64,000 bases of DNA. Source: Desertivirga brevis (GTDB lineage Bacteria; Bacteroidota; Bacteroidia; Sphingobacteriales; Sphingobacteriaceae). How positions within the stretch are numbered: position 1 is the stretch's first letter; every line of letters begins with the position of its first letter. The notes beneath the pieces are model-generated. The model was not told the origin of the DNA. It saw only the letters and a list, made by a program, of their open reading frames with translations, and ran no database searches. Made by a program: the position numbers and the translations under genes. The DNA lies in assembly GCF_017355835.1 (NCBI RefSeq), contig NZ_JAFEWF010000001.1, positions 1,426,001 through 1,490,000 on the forward strand, given 5' to 3'. Positions 55,749 to 64,000 of the stretch are shown here, in pieces.

Positions 55749-56342
55749 ATGCCTGACTTTACTATAACCGATACTGAACTTTGGTCATCTATTCAATCAG
55801 GTGATTCCCGGGCTCTGCAAAGTCTGCTGGACCGGTATTGGGTGCGGTTATACAAAACGGCATTAAAACTTACACGTGATCCGGAAGTAAGCAAAGAAAT
55901 AGTTCATGATGTATTTCTTAATCTTTGGCAGCGAAGGGATAAGCTTGAAATAGAGTCTTTTCCAAATTTCATGCTTACTGCAGTCAGATATCAATATTAT
56001 AACCGAGCAAGACTGACAAAAGCCCCGGTAACATTAGTTGACAATTATGATAAGTTTAATAATAGCAGTATAGCTAATGAGGGAGAAGTAAGACAAATTG
56101 AACTGGAGCTGGTAAATAATATCAGGGGGTACATATTACCTCTGCCCAAGCGGTGTCAGGAAATATTTTTAATGAGCAAAACCGAACATCTTTCAAATTC
56201 TGAGATCGCAGATAAGCTTCAGATTTCGAAACGAACCGTAGAAAATCAACTATCTATCGCCTTACAATACCTTAAGAAAGTTCTAAAAAACAACTTCCTT
56301 TTATTAATTTCTACGATAACATACTTAGTACTGGTCAAATAG
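55749..56342 (+). CDS. ECF sigma factor of the SusCD locus
   Basis: 197 residues. Region 2: LWSSIQSGDSRALQSLLDRYWVRLYKTALKLTRDPEVSKEIVHDVFLNLWQRRD. Region 4: LPKRCQEIFLMSKTEHLSNSEIADKLQISKRTVENQLSIALQYL with the HTH. A hydrophobic C-terminal tail follows (NFLLLISTITYLVLV), as in the sigma at 12186. It is divergent from fecR over 117 bases, so both promoters lie there. It most likely drives susC; no copy of the 10171 element is found before susC, so it should use a different promoter. Confidence 0.9.
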   Translation: MPDFTITDTELWSSIQSGDSRALQSLLDRYWVRLYKTALKLTRDPEVSKEIVHDVFLNLWQRRDKLEIESFPNFMLTAVRYQYYNRARLTKAPVTLVDNYDKFNNSSIANEGEVRQIELELVNNIRGYILPLPKRCQEIFLMSKTEHLSNSEIADKLQISKRTVENQLSIALQYLKKVLKNNFLLLISTITYLVLVK

Positions 56343-56372
56343 CAACCTAATTCTAACATTTTACGATTTGAC

Positions 56373-56678
56373 TCAAGCCCTCTCTTCCTTGTCAATAATT
56401 AAGTGGTCTACTTTAAGCTCACCAATGTGTAGTTGTTGAATACGTGCGCGTTTTATTTTCAGTTTACCGATCGCCAAAGCACCAATGGCTAATGCACCTA
56501 CCGACAAGGCACCGATAGCAAAAGCCCCCATAGCAACAGCGCCAACAGACAACGCTCCAATTGCTTTCGCACCAATTGCCTGCGCTCCTGTCGCTTCTGC
56601 GCCAATCGCTTCTGCTCCCATTGCCGAAGCAGCAAGGCCTTTTATCAATCTTAAATTACCGAATTTTTGAAGTTTCAT
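56373..56678 (-). CDS. Five-residue-repeat protein (A-[IV]-G-A-x)
   Basis: 101 residues. From about 17 to 70 it is a nearly perfect period-five run: AMGAE, AIGAE, ATGAQ, AIGAK, AIGAL, SVGAV, AMGAF, AIGAL, SVGAL, AIGAL, AIGKL. The rest continues in the same register with larger residues (KIKRA, RIQQL, HIGEL, KVDHL). This is a pentapeptide-type right-handed beta-helix in which glycine replaces the usual central Leu neighbour; no signal peptide. Function unknown. It is convergent with the sigma gene, 31 bases away. Confidence 0.75.
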   Translation of the reverse strand: MKLQKFGNLRLIKGLAASAMGAEAIGAEATGAQAIGAKAIGALSVGAVAMGAFAIGALSVGALAIGALAIGKLKIKRARIQQLHIGELKVDHLIIDKEERA

Positions 56679-56788
56679 AGGATCTGATATCTTTCTAACT
56701 TAACCTTGAATTGGATGAGAGGTTTATTAAAAAGTTTTTTTGTGAGTTAGGCATTTGAGTCGTCCTCCCAAATACAAGTACATTTGTT

Positions 56789-57181
56789 TCAATTCTCAAC
56801 AGTTCTTGCCAGCCACTGTTTAGCTGTTTCCAGGTTGTGAAATATCTTACACGCTATGCTTGTCTCGTTAGTCTTCACTGTTAGCGATTCAACAGCAACC
56901 TTTCCGTAGTAATAGTGAGGATTAACAACTGCAAGCATTTTTACACCTGCCTCATTGAGCCTCGGTAAAAATTCATTTACCACCCAGAACTGATCCTCCA
57001 TGCTGATTAACACCAAATCCTTCATATCCGCCAACACTTTACTTGTTTTGTTTGCTTCAACCAAAGTCAGCATCATCTCGGTCCCTTCTTTAAACTGAGT
57101 ACTCGTTAAATATCCGTCCCAATCCATCGCCACACAATCCTTGGATTCATCATAGTAGATCTGATACCGGGCTTTTGTCAT
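56789..57181 (-). CDS. SpoIIAA-like / STAS-type small protein
   Basis: 130 residues from ATG 57181 (MTKARYQIYYDESKDC); an ORF start at 57229 would add a hydrophobic stretch that reads like chance. The fold pattern is MDWDGYLTSTQFKEGTEMMLTLVEANKTSKVLADMKDLVLISMEDQFWVVNEFLPRLNEAGVKMLAVVNP, the SpoIIAA/CRAL-TRIO-like or STAS/SEC14 shape. There is no obvious phospho-Ser in a DS motif, so it is unlikely to be an anti-sigma antagonist. It stands alone. Confidence 0.6.
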   Translation of the reverse strand: MTKARYQIYYDESKDCVAMDWDGYLTSTQFKEGTEMMLTLVEANKTSKVLADMKDLVLISMEDQFWVVNEFLPRLNEAGVKMLAVVNPHYYYGKVAVESLTVKTNETSIACKIFHNLETAKQWLARTVEN

Positions 57182-57480
57182 AATAGGTGAATTGAATCCA
57201 AAAATAAAAGTTAGTAATGCAAGTAACAAGGCAAGAAATCAAATCCGACTACCCTTACTGTCCACTTTCATGATACAAATTACGATGTGACCAATGAACA
57301 ACTAAGCACCGGATAAAACATTAATCGGTCAAAATAGGTACAAAAGAACGGGAGCGTTATGAGAACGGCTCCCTTCTCTATTTACCTTACCCAAAAATTG
57401 GATTCTGTAACAAGTAATACTAACACTAATTGTTTTAAAAAGATACGTATTTAATAGTGGGCGGTTTTACCTCATTAATT
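57182..57480. other. Intergenic region with one hairpin
   Basis: About 300 bases with no ORF of note. It holds GGGAGC / GCTCCC (57350-57355 and 57368-57373) with a short inner GTT/AAC pairing; read leftward the tail is TTCTTTTG, so it is likely the terminator of the acetyltransferase at 57481. Confidence 0.5.
57350..57373 (-). terminator. Probable terminator downstream of the GNAT gene
   Basis: Imperfect stem GGGAGC-GTT / AAC-G-GCTCCC, with a T-rich tail on the minus strand, 108 bases after the stop at 57481. Confidence 0.5.
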
Positions 57481-58008
57481 TCAAACCCGCGAAAGCTCAA
57501 GTTTCATCATAATATCTGTCTGTTCATCGTCACCTAACCTGAATATATGCTTATCAAACTCCATGAAACCGTTCTTTTCGTAAAAACATATTGCTCTCGG
57601 ATTTTCTTCCCAGACTCCTAACCACACATAATGCGCATTTTTTTCCCTGGCAACTTGTATAGCCTTTTCATAGAGCAGTTGCCCCACCTTCTTACCATGA
57701 TATTCTTTTAATACATAGATCCTTTCTATTTCAAGGGCACTTTCGTCTTTCAACTCAGTTTGTGCATTCCCAAAATTGAGCTTCAAATAGCCGATAACCT
57801 GAGTACCAAGAACGGCGAAATAAAACTCGGTGTCCTTGTCACTTAGCTCTGTTCTCAACTTGTCCAGAGAGAAGCCTTCGTGCAGGTACTTCTTCATGTT
57901 CTCTTCGCTATTACTCTCCGAGAATGTTTCGAAAAACGTTTGCCGACCAACCCTCTGTAACTGATCAATTTTATCTAATGTCACTTTCCGGATGTCAATG
58001 AAGTCCAT
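57481..58008 (-). CDS. GNAT family N-acetyltransferase
   Basis: 175 residues. The GNAT core is seen in ALEIERIYVLKEYHGKKVGQLLYEKAIQVAREKNAHYVWLGVWEENPRAICFYEKNGFMEFDKHIFRLGDDEQTDIMM, where YHGKKVGQ is the acetyl-CoA loop and the WEENPRA...YEKNGF end is that of the diamine/aminoglycoside-acetyltransferase-like group. Substrate unknown. Cytosolic. It is alone on its strand. Confidence 0.9.
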   Translation of the reverse strand: MDFIDIRKVTLDKIDQLQRVGRQTFFETFSESNSEENMKKYLHEGFSLDKLRTELSDKDTEFYFAVLGTQVIGYLKLNFGNAQTELKDESALEIERIYVLKEYHGKKVGQLLYEKAIQVAREKNAHYVWLGVWEENPRAICFYEKNGFMEFDKHIFRLGDDEQTDIMMKLELSRV

Positions 58009-58077
58009 ACTTTAATTTAAATAACCAGGATTGCCAATATAAACTTTTACCCATATTCTCTATAATCTCAACTTGAA

Positions 58078-58329
58078 TTATTGCGATGTTGCTAATTCTA
58101 AAGCCCCTCGTCCGCCTCCATAATTGGCCAAATGAAGATTCAGTTCCCTGATCCAGTTAGGATTATAGCAAATTTCCTCATTTACTATCTGCCAACCTGC
58201 CAACTTGCCTTTTATTTGCCGCAACATAATCGCGTAGTCAGGGATAAAAACAGAGCAATGATTGGTGTCTAAAGCGGTAATTATTCCCTTAACAGCGAGT
58301 CTGCTAAAATCAAAAAGAATAATCTCCAT
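58078..58329 (-). CDS. Hypothetical small protein
   Basis: 83 residues. It begins MEIILFDFSRLAVKGIITALDTNHCSVFIPDYAIML and continues with a helical, aromatic middle (IKGKLAGWQIVNEEICYNPNWIREL) and a glycine patch (NYGGGRGALELATSQ). No signal, membrane segment or family known to me. It lies between the acetyltransferase and a hairpin, transcribed with neither clearly. Real protein-coding status is moderate. Confidence 0.5.
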   Translation of the reverse strand: MEIILFDFSRLAVKGIITALDTNHCSVFIPDYAIMLRQIKGKLAGWQIVNEEICYNPNWIRELNLHLANYGGGRGALELATSQ

Positions 58330-58342
58330 ACTTGATAAAACA

Positions 58343-58380
58343 AAAGGAGACTGAAATACAATTTCAGTCTCCTTTATTTT
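58343..58380 (-). terminator. Hairpin terminator of the small membrane-protein gene
   Basis: AAAGGAGACTGAAAT (58343-58357) pairs perfectly with ATTTCAGTCTCCTTT (58361-58375), loop ACA. Read leftward it is followed by TTGTTTTAT. It ends the gene at 58396, 16 bases away. Confidence 0.88.
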
Positions 58381-58395
58381 TCAGTTTTTAATAAT

Positions 58396-58629
58396 TTAAT
58401 CTTTAATAACAGTTCTACGTTCTATGGTTCTGTCAGTTCCTCTGCCACCTAAAAGAGCAAACAGAACAACGATCAATAAAATCGCGCCTATTAAATACAT
58501 CCATGGAAATGAACTTCCGCTTGAACCATCATTGACATTTAAATCTACGTTTGCGTCTACAGCCTTTTCCTGTGCAAATGCCAACACATTCATAAAGGCT
58601 AATGTTAACGCCATAATAATCTTTTTCAT
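58396..58629 (-). CDS. Small secreted/membrane protein
   Basis: 77 residues: signal peptide (MKKIIMALTLAFMNVLAFAQ), a short polar segment rich in Asp/Asn/Gly (EKAVDANVDLNVNDGSSGSS), one membrane helix (about 42-62, FPWMYLIGAILLIVVLFALLGG) and a basic end (RGTDRTIERRTVIKD). Type I topology with a small external part is likely. Such proteins are common and unnamed in this group. A strong hairpin follows. Confidence 0.7.
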   Translation of the reverse strand: MKKIIMALTLAFMNVLAFAQEKAVDANVDLNVNDGSSGSSFPWMYLIGAILLIVVLFALLGGRGTDRTIERRTVIKD

Positions 58630-58868
58630 AACAGCGTGTTTCCTTCAATTATGCAGAAATCCTGCCATAAACTTTTCTTACGGGGAAAGTACCTGCACGA
58701 GAAACACAGTGTACAGCATACTGAACAAAACAGCGGAAAATTGTATTTCTCAGCGCATTTGCAGTCTATTTTCCATCTTTACATGTATCCTAGGGTATTT
58801 CCAAACTCCTATTAAAACATCTTTTTGTAACCAAAGCCCAACCGCTACGTAACTAACTACAAATTAAG

Positions 58869-60041
58869 ATGATGAATAAAGGTCTTGCTGATCAGGAGGA
58901 CATTGAAATGAAGCCAGAGGTTTTAGTTAGAAATATTACAGAAAAAAAAGATAAACCATTTAGAATTCTACTTGTAGATGACCGGGCGGAAAATCTCCTC
59001 CTATTGGAGGATGCTTTGGAAAAAGAAAAGCGGAATTTTTTAACAGCACGTTCGGGAGTTGAAGCATTAAAGCTCGCACTTTCCGAGGATATAGGCCTTA
59101 TTCTGCTTGACGTCCAAATGCCACAAATGGATGGTTATGAGGTAGCTAAGCTACTAAGGTCAAACCCTAAGACAAAAGCAATCCCAATTATTTTTGTTAC
59201 TGCCAATCATACTACCCGGAAAGATGTTTTGGAAGGCTTCTCCAGCGGGGCAGTCGATTATCTTGTTAAACCTCTGGACGTTACAATTACTAGGGCAAAA
59301 GTTGACGTTTTCGAGAAGCTTTATTTTCAAACGCAGCAGCTAAAGGAGTCTTTATTAGAAAAAGAGATACTTAACGAAAAACTCAGGAAATACACAAAAG
59401 TTATAGCTCATGATCTTAAGACTCCTTTAGCTGGTATTATTTCCCTGGTTTCTATCATGAAGCTCAACCCTAAGATACAAGATGTTGAGGATTTGCTAGA
59501 AGAGATGGAATTATTGGAAACGGTATCGTCAGACCTATCGGCAATGATCTCATCACTATTGGAGGATGCAAGAAGAGAGCATGATGGACCTGAAGTACTT
59601 GAAGAAGTGGATGTTCTTGCATTGCTGAAGGCAGTTTTGAATCTTCTACAACCACCCGCCAGTATATCCATAATTCTTGAAGGCGGTTTTCCAACTATAA
59701 ATACTCGTAAAATGCCTCTGCAGCAAATATTTCAGAACCTTATTGGGAATGCTCTGAAGTACAGCGATAAAGACAAAGGAATAATTCGTATTGGAGTAAG
59801 TGACGTGGGAAGCCATTATGAGTTTTACATAAAGGATAATGGGCCGGGTATTAATCAAGATTTTATCCCACTCATCTTCGAAGAATTTACTAAAGGGGAA
59901 AACAGATCATCTTTAGATTCAAGCACAGGCCTTGGCCTGAATTTGGTAAAAAAGCTTGTGGAAGAGCAAAAAGGAAGGATCTGGGTCGAATCAAAAGAAA
60001 ACGAAGGAAGTTCCTTCTATTTCACCTGGAAAAAGTTATAA
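58869..60041 (+). CDS. Response regulator-histidine kinase (REC-HisKA-HATPase)
   Basis: 390 residues, soluble. Receiver first (about 32-150): D37/D38, phospho-acceptor D81 in LILLDVQMPQMDG, Lys in DYLVKPLD. A helical linker follows, then HisKA with H181 in VIAHDLKTPLAG and a HATPase (NLIGNALKYSDKD, DNGPGI, STGLGLNLV). This reversed order (input receiver before kinase) is typical of phosphorelay intermediates that are controlled by another kinase. The neighbouring 1136-residue sensor is the obvious partner, 77 bases downstream on the same strand. Confidence 0.92.
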   Translation: MMNKGLADQEDIEMKPEVLVRNITEKKDKPFRILLVDDRAENLLLLEDALEKEKRNFLTARSGVEALKLALSEDIGLILLDVQMPQMDGYEVAKLLRSNPKTKAIPIIFVTANHTTRKDVLEGFSSGAVDYLVKPLDVTITRAKVDVFEKLYFQTQQLKESLLEKEILNEKLRKYTKVIAHDLKTPLAGIISLVSIMKLNPKIQDVEDLLEEMELLETVSSDLSAMISSLLEDARREHDGPEVLEEVDVLALLKAVLNLLQPPASISIILEGGFPTINTRKMPLQQIFQNLIGNALKYSDKDKGIIRIGVSDVGSHYEFYIKDNGPGINQDFIPLIFEEFTKGENRSSLDSSTGLGLNLVKKLVEEQKGRIWVESKENEGSSFYFTWKKL

Positions 60042-60118
60042 CTGCTTAGTTATTCGTACCAAGCGGCATAACTACTACGCTTGATCTCACAGAAACTTCA
60101 CTTCAGAAACTAAAACGT

Positions 60119-63100
60119 ATGTTTCTTTCGTTCAAAAAAACTATAGTCATTGGGCTCTTCACTACCCTGTTTTTTTTATTGGCGTTAACGGCCACTTCAT
60201 TTTTTGCTGTTAGAAAGCTGGGGGAAATAAATAAATGGGTAGAGCATACACAACTTGTCCTTCGGAAAACAAATCTTCTGGCGCGTGAGCTTTCAAGGAT
60301 TGAGGGAAGTGCGCAGAGGTTCTTGCTGCTGGGAAAACCGGAGGATGAAAAACAACTTTATTTTCATGAGCACGAAGCAAGGCGCCACACTTCCGCGTTA
60401 CTTCAACTATTATCAGAAAAAAAGGAGCAAAAACCAGAGCTCGACGCTGTTATAAAAAATGCTGATATCAGGATAAACCGACTGAAAGACTTAATCAGTT
60501 TTAGAAAACAGAGAGGTGCTGCAGAATTATTGGCTCTTTTAAAAGATAACGATCCTGTTATGTACAAAAACAGGTACGAAAGAGGCATCGAACAAATACT
60601 GCATTACGAGCGGAAGAGGCTTGCTAAGAAGCAGGATGAAAGCTCGAAAACAAGCATAGTTGTTTACTCGATGATCTGCTTCAATGCAATAGTAGGTGCA
60701 TTCTTCGTTCTTCTCCTGTTCCGCTTTATTCATAATACGTTTAAGGAAAGAGAAAAGGACCAGCAACTTCTAAAGATCAGTGAGAACACTTTCTCCAGCG
60801 CCTTTCATTACTCCGGGACAGGAATTGCCCTGGTTGCGCCTGAAGGCAATTGGCTTGATGTAAATACTTCCTTATGTGATATTGTAGGTTATACACGAGA
60901 AGAATTACTTGCTTGCACTTTTCAGGATATCACACATCCCGAGGATTTAGAAGCAGACCTTCAATTGGTCAAACAAGTATTACAGGGAGATCTATCTTCC
61001 TATTCGATGGAAAAAAGGTACATCCATAAAGATGGAAGTATTATTTGGGCTGTTTTAACCGTCTCTTTATTGCGGGACAGTGATGATGCACCAAAGTTTT
61101 TTATTGCCCAGGTTTTAGACATTACAAATAACAAAAAGACTTCTGAGGAAAACCAAAAGATCCTTGATGCTTCTATAGATGTAATTTGTGCAATAGATTC
61201 CGATGGGAGATTTTCTCAGTTGAGTAAGGCTTGCTTTGATGTATGGGGGTATAAAGTTGATGAGTTACTCGGCCAAAGCTACATGGACTATGTTCTGAAA
61301 GAAGATCATGAGAAGACAGAAAAAATGGCTTCTCAAATTATCGCGGGTATTCCAGTTACGAATTTCGAAAATAGGTATATCCGGAAAGACGGAAGTGTTA
61401 TTCCTATTGTTTGGTCGGCAAGTTGGCATGAGGATTCTAAAACAATGTTCTGTATAGCGAAAGATGGGTCCGAGAAGAAAAAACTAGAGTTCCTTATTGA
61501 AGATGAAAGGAAAAAGTTTAAAGACTTGTTTGATACGGCCCCATCCTGTGTAGCCATTCTTGAAGGCCCTGATTTCCTATTCAAATATGCCAATCCACTT
61601 TATACCAAGGTTGTTGGAAAAGCCGAGCTACTGGAAAGAAAATTCAAAGACGTATTTCCTGAACTAGAAAGACAGGGATTTTTTGAAAAGCTTGAGCGGG
61701 TATACAAAACAGGAGAAACATATTCTGCTAAGGAAGCACGGGTAGAGCTTGAGAAGAATAATTCTGTGCTCCTTACTTCCAGCTATTTCGACTTCGTCTA
61801 TCAGCCTTATAAAAATTACCTTGGAGAAACCGAGGGTATTTTCATTTTTGCCAACGACGTTACAGAGCAGGTTGAAGCCCGTGAGAAAATAGAAATAAGC
61901 CATCAAAGGTACGCACAGTTGATCGAAGAATTACCAGGGGCGGTATACACGTGCGATGCAGAGGGTAAAATAGGGCTCTATAACAAGGCCGCTGTCGAGC
62001 TCTGGGGTAAAGTACCCAATCCCGAAAAGGACAGATGGTGTGGCTTTTATGAGATCTTTGATTTTGAAGGCGTCTTGATTTCCCCGGAGGACTGCGCTAT
62101 GGCACAAGCTGTCAAAAAAGGAATAAGCATTAAAGGTGCAGAAGCTATCATTACTAAACCAAATGGTGAGAGAAGGGATATAAAGGCCTACCCTATCCCC
62201 TTGTATAACACCGATGGAAAAGTTGAGGGTGGTATAAATATGATGATTGATATTACTTCTCATAAACAAACAGAGCTGGCTCTCCGACTCCTAAACCAGA
62301 GTTTGCTGGAAAAGAACAAAGCTATTCAAGCTGCAAAAAAAGAGATAGATCAAAAAGCTATAGAACTACAGCAAAGCAATCAGTACAAATCAGAATTTCT
62401 CGCAAATATGTCGCATGAGCTCAGAACTCCCTTAAACGGCGTTCTAGTTCTCTCCCATATATTAGGGGAAAACCGCCAGGGAAATCTCACAGAGAAGCAA
62501 ATAGATCATTTAAAAGTTATCTACAAGTCGGGTGACGATTTACTTACTTTAATTAATGACATCCTCGACCTCTCAAAAATTGAGGCAGGGCGACTGGAAC
62601 TGGAAATGTCAGAAGTACTTTCCTCAACCATCTTGGTTGACATGGAGCAAGCGTTCAGGGTTACTGCACAAGAAAAAGGAATTGAATTTGAAATCAGGCT
62701 TGACCGATCAGTGCCAAAGCTTATTAAAACAGATTTATTTCGTCTCGAGCAAGTCCTTAAGAACCTTCTCTCAAATGCTTTCAAATTTACATCTTCTGAA
62801 GGCAAAGTATCCCTGGGAATTACTACACACAAAGAAGGCCGAGACCTATGCCTGAAAGTATCAGATAGCGGTATTGGTATAGAGGAAAATAAAAAACAAG
62901 TCATCTTTGATGCATTCAGGCAAGCAAACGGCTCTACTACCCGGAAATACGGAGGAACAGGTCTTGGACTGTCAATTTCAAAAGAGCTGGTCCAAATGTT
63001 TGGAGGCGATATTTTTGTTGAAAGTACTATAGGAGAAGGAAGTACATTTACAGTGGTTATACCAATAATTCCTACCGATCCCCGGCCCGTTACTGCTAAA

Positions 63101-63529
63101 AGGGATCCCGAGCCCGAAAAGGAAACACCTGGTAAAGACACTACATTACAAGGTAAAAAGTTACTAATTGTAGATGATGATATCGTTAATATTTATGCAT
63201 TAAGTTCAGTTTTAGATGAATCAGGTATAGATTATTACTGTGCTTCAACCGGAGTCGAAGCTTTAGCAAGCCTGGAAAAGCATGACGACATCGACTTAAT
63301 ACTAATGGACATGATGATGCCCGAGATGGATGGATATGAAGCTTCAGAGAAAATCAGGCAGAATGTAAAATATGAACGTATCCCGATTATAGCATTAACA
63401 GCCAAAGCGATGGTTGGTGATGCAGAAAAGTGTCTTCAGGCAGGTGCTTCTGATTATATATCAAAACCCTTCGCTCCTCAGCATCTAATGGCCCAAATCA
63501 AGTTTTGGATTGAAAAGAATAGCCTGTAG
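60119..63529 (+). CDS. Hybrid sensor histidine kinase (TM-CHASE3-like, PAS x4, HK, REC)
   Basis: 1136 residues. Two membrane helices (about 5-29 and 178-202) frame a helical periplasmic domain of CHASE3 type (KLGEINKWVEHTQLVLRKTNLL, ELSRIEGSAQRFLL). Four PAS domains follow (about 220-335, 345-450, 465-585, 600-715), e.g. DVNTSLCDIVGYTREELL and HKDGSIIWAVLTVS. Then a coiled linker, HisKA with H766 in NMSHELRTPLNG, HATPase (NLLSNAFKFTSS, DSGIGIEENK, GGTGLGLSIS) and a C-terminal receiver with D1064 in LILMDMMMPEMDG. It is a membrane phosphorelay sensor. Its output may be the 58869 protein; the signal is unknown. Confidence 0.93.
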   Translation: MFLSFKKTIVIGLFTTLFFLLALTATSFFAVRKLGEINKWVEHTQLVLRKTNLLARELSRIEGSAQRFLLLGKPEDEKQLYFHEHEARRHTSALLQLLSEKKEQKPELDAVIKNADIRINRLKDLISFRKQRGAAELLALLKDNDPVMYKNRYERGIEQILHYERKRLAKKQDESSKTSIVVYSMICFNAIVGAFFVLLLFRFIHNTFKEREKDQQLLKISENTFSSAFHYSGTGIALVAPEGNWLDVNTSLCDIVGYTREELLACTFQDITHPEDLEADLQLVKQVLQGDLSSYSMEKRYIHKDGSIIWAVLTVSLLRDSDDAPKFFIAQVLDITNNKKTSEENQKILDASIDVICAIDSDGRFSQLSKACFDVWGYKVDELLGQSYMDYVLKEDHEKTEKMASQIIAGIPVTNFENRYIRKDGSVIPIVWSASWHEDSKTMFCIAKDGSEKKKLEFLIEDERKKFKDLFDTAPSCVAILEGPDFLFKYANPLYTKVVGKAELLERKFKDVFPELERQGFFEKLERVYKTGETYSAKEARVELEKNNSVLLTSSYFDFVYQPYKNYLGETEGIFIFANDVTEQVEAREKIEISHQRYAQLIEELPGAVYTCDAEGKIGLYNKAAVELWGKVPNPEKDRWCGFYEIFDFEGVLISPEDCAMAQAVKKGISIKGAEAIITKPNGERRDIKAYPIPLYNTDGKVEGGINMMIDITSHKQTELALRLLNQSLLEKNKAIQAAKKEIDQKAIELQQSNQYKSEFLANMSHELRTPLNGVLVLSHILGENRQGNLTEKQIDHLKVIYKSGDDLLTLINDILDLSKIEAGRLELEMSEVLSSTILVDMEQAFRVTAQEKGIEFEIRLDRSVPKLIKTDLFRLEQVLKNLLSNAFKFTSSEGKVSLGITTHKEGRDLCLKVSDSGIGIEENKKQVIFDAFRQANGSTTRKYGGTGLGLSISKELVQMFGGDIFVESTIGEGSTFTVVIPIIPTDPRPVTAKRDPEPEKETPGKDTTLQGKKLLIVDDDIVNIYALSSVLDESGIDYYCASTGVEALASLEKHDDIDLILMDMMMPEMDGYEASEKIRQNVKYERIPIIALTAKAMVGDAEKCLQAGASDYISKPFAPQHLMAQIKFWIEKNSL

Positions 63530-64000
63530 CTTCCACCAGCGCCTTTGCCGCTTTAATTACTAATTCAGGCTCGGTGATCTGTGGAAAATGACCACTATTA
63601 GCACTTAGGATCATCCTGGACCTAGGAGATAATTCAAGTAACTTTTCCTGATATTTAAGATGTACCAAAAAGCTTCCTTCTGGAACAAAAGGAAGCTTTT
63701 TGGTACCTGATAGTACAGTAATAGGAATAGCAGGAAAAAAGGGATGGTTTTTTATTTCAGTAAAGGTCTCTGGATATGTTTCATCTTCTGAATACTTGTA
63801 TTTATCGAAAAGCTTCTCAACACCCTTTAGCCCTTCCGAAAACATTTTTAATCCCAAGGGGGGTCTAAACTGTTCCTGAGCTGCCTTCTCATCAGGATGG
63901 GTTGCATCTACAAACAGAATCCCTGCAATATCATCAGGATAAAGTCTGGTATAAAGATTCGCTATCAATCCACCAAAGGAATGAGCAACAAGAATGTATG
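63498..64000 (-). CDS. Alpha/beta hydrolase (5' end outside window)
   Basis: The leftward frame is open from the window edge to a stop at 63498-63500 (about 167 residues seen). It contains the nucleophile elbow VAHSFGGLIANLY, then LYPDDIAGILFVDATHPDEK, and a late LSANSGHFPQITEPELVIKAAKALVE with the catalytic His. It is an epoxide-hydrolase/lipase-type serine hydrolase; substrate unknown. Its last 32 bases overlap the 3' end of the convergent sensor kinase gene. Confidence 0.85.
   Translation of the reverse strand, partial: YILVAHSFGGLIANLYTRLYPDDIAGILFVDATHPDEKAAQEQFRPPLGLKMFSEGLKGVEKLFDKYKYSEDETYPETFTEIKNHPFFPAIPITVLSGTKKLPFVPEGSFLVHLKYQEKLLELSPRSRMILSANSGHFPQITEPELVIKAAKALVEATGYSFQSKT

Noticed and set aside
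56485..56670. Rightward ORF of NAPIAxAP repeats
   Set aside because: It is the mirror image of the A-(I/V)-G-A-x repeat gene; the leftward gene has the better start and a non-repeat end.
58424..58852. 142-codon rightward ORF antisense to the small membrane protein
   Set aside because: It is the reverse of a real signal-peptide gene and continues over its hairpin-flanked promoter; no domain is seen.
62521..63141. 206-codon leftward ORF under the sensor kinase
   Set aside because: It is antisense to the HisKA/HATPase region, and composition (Ser/Pro-rich) is typical of a shadow.

Overview
The window looks like chromosomal DNA of a soil- or water-type Bacteroidetes, most likely Sphingobacteriaceae (Pedobacter/Mucilaginibacter-like). 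The evidence is two SusC/FecR/ECF-sigma style systems, RagB/SusD, DUF4249 and DUF2264 proteins, Bacteroidetes-type -7 boxes (TAnnTTTG) and a glycine-rich RRM protein. Base composition is AT-rich and even. I saw no rRNA, tRNA, CRISPR array, IS element or prophage.

Layout. 1-9.0 kb is mostly housekeeping: a truncated acyl-CoA thioesterase, aspartate aminotransferase overlapping a heptose-7-phosphate kinase, a DEAD-box helicase divergent from an RRM protein, a response regulator, an AI-2E family permease, ferritin and small secreted proteins. DNA polymerase III delta (holA) follows at 9.0-10.1 kb. 10.2-15.6 kb is an accessory locus: a surface-repeat protein, a head-GIN lipoprotein, an ECF sigma factor, a FecR anti-sigma factor, and a second repeat protein that carries the STN signalling domain normally found on TonB receptors. 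15.6-31.2 kb holds an esterase, an LLM flavin oxidoreductase, nicotinate phosphoribosyltransferase, a RibD-like reductase, a cell-wall hydrolase group (amidase, NlpC/P60, small membrane proteins), mutS, an NtrC-type regulator, a Gre-like protein and a TonB receptor/DUF4249 operon.

31.8-35.7 kb is a five-gene stressosome cluster (RsbR, RsbS, RsbT, a kinase-phosphatase fusion, and a histidine kinase whose N-terminus looks like a decayed RsbT domain). 35.7-43.5 kb is a leftward glycoside-hydrolase operon (BNR_4, GH105, GH43, GH2, DUF2264) whose last gene has a one-base frameshift. After an acetyltransferase, an aldo-keto reductase and two tiny paralogous ORFs come a pectate lyase, an M28 peptidase, and SusD, SusC, FecR and a divergent ECF sigma factor (48.9-56.3 kb). 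Together these look like a pectin/rhamnogalacturonan utilisation locus. 56.4-64.0 kb has a five-residue repeat protein, small proteins, two multidomain histidine kinases and the start of an alpha/beta hydrolase cut by the window end.

The most interesting signals are these. (1) A 20-base bipartite element with an identical 11-base spacer lies upstream of both the repeat protein at 10220 and the TonB receptor at 27629; it is probably the ECF promoter of the 12186 sigma factor. (2) In the 10-15.6 kb locus an STN-bearing repeat protein replaces the usual TonB transducer. (3) The stressosome has a histidine kinase fused to a degenerate RsbT domain and no sigma-B gene. (4) There are unannotated small ORFs, including a tandem pair of about 55 residues. 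(5) The DUF2264 gene is frameshifted.
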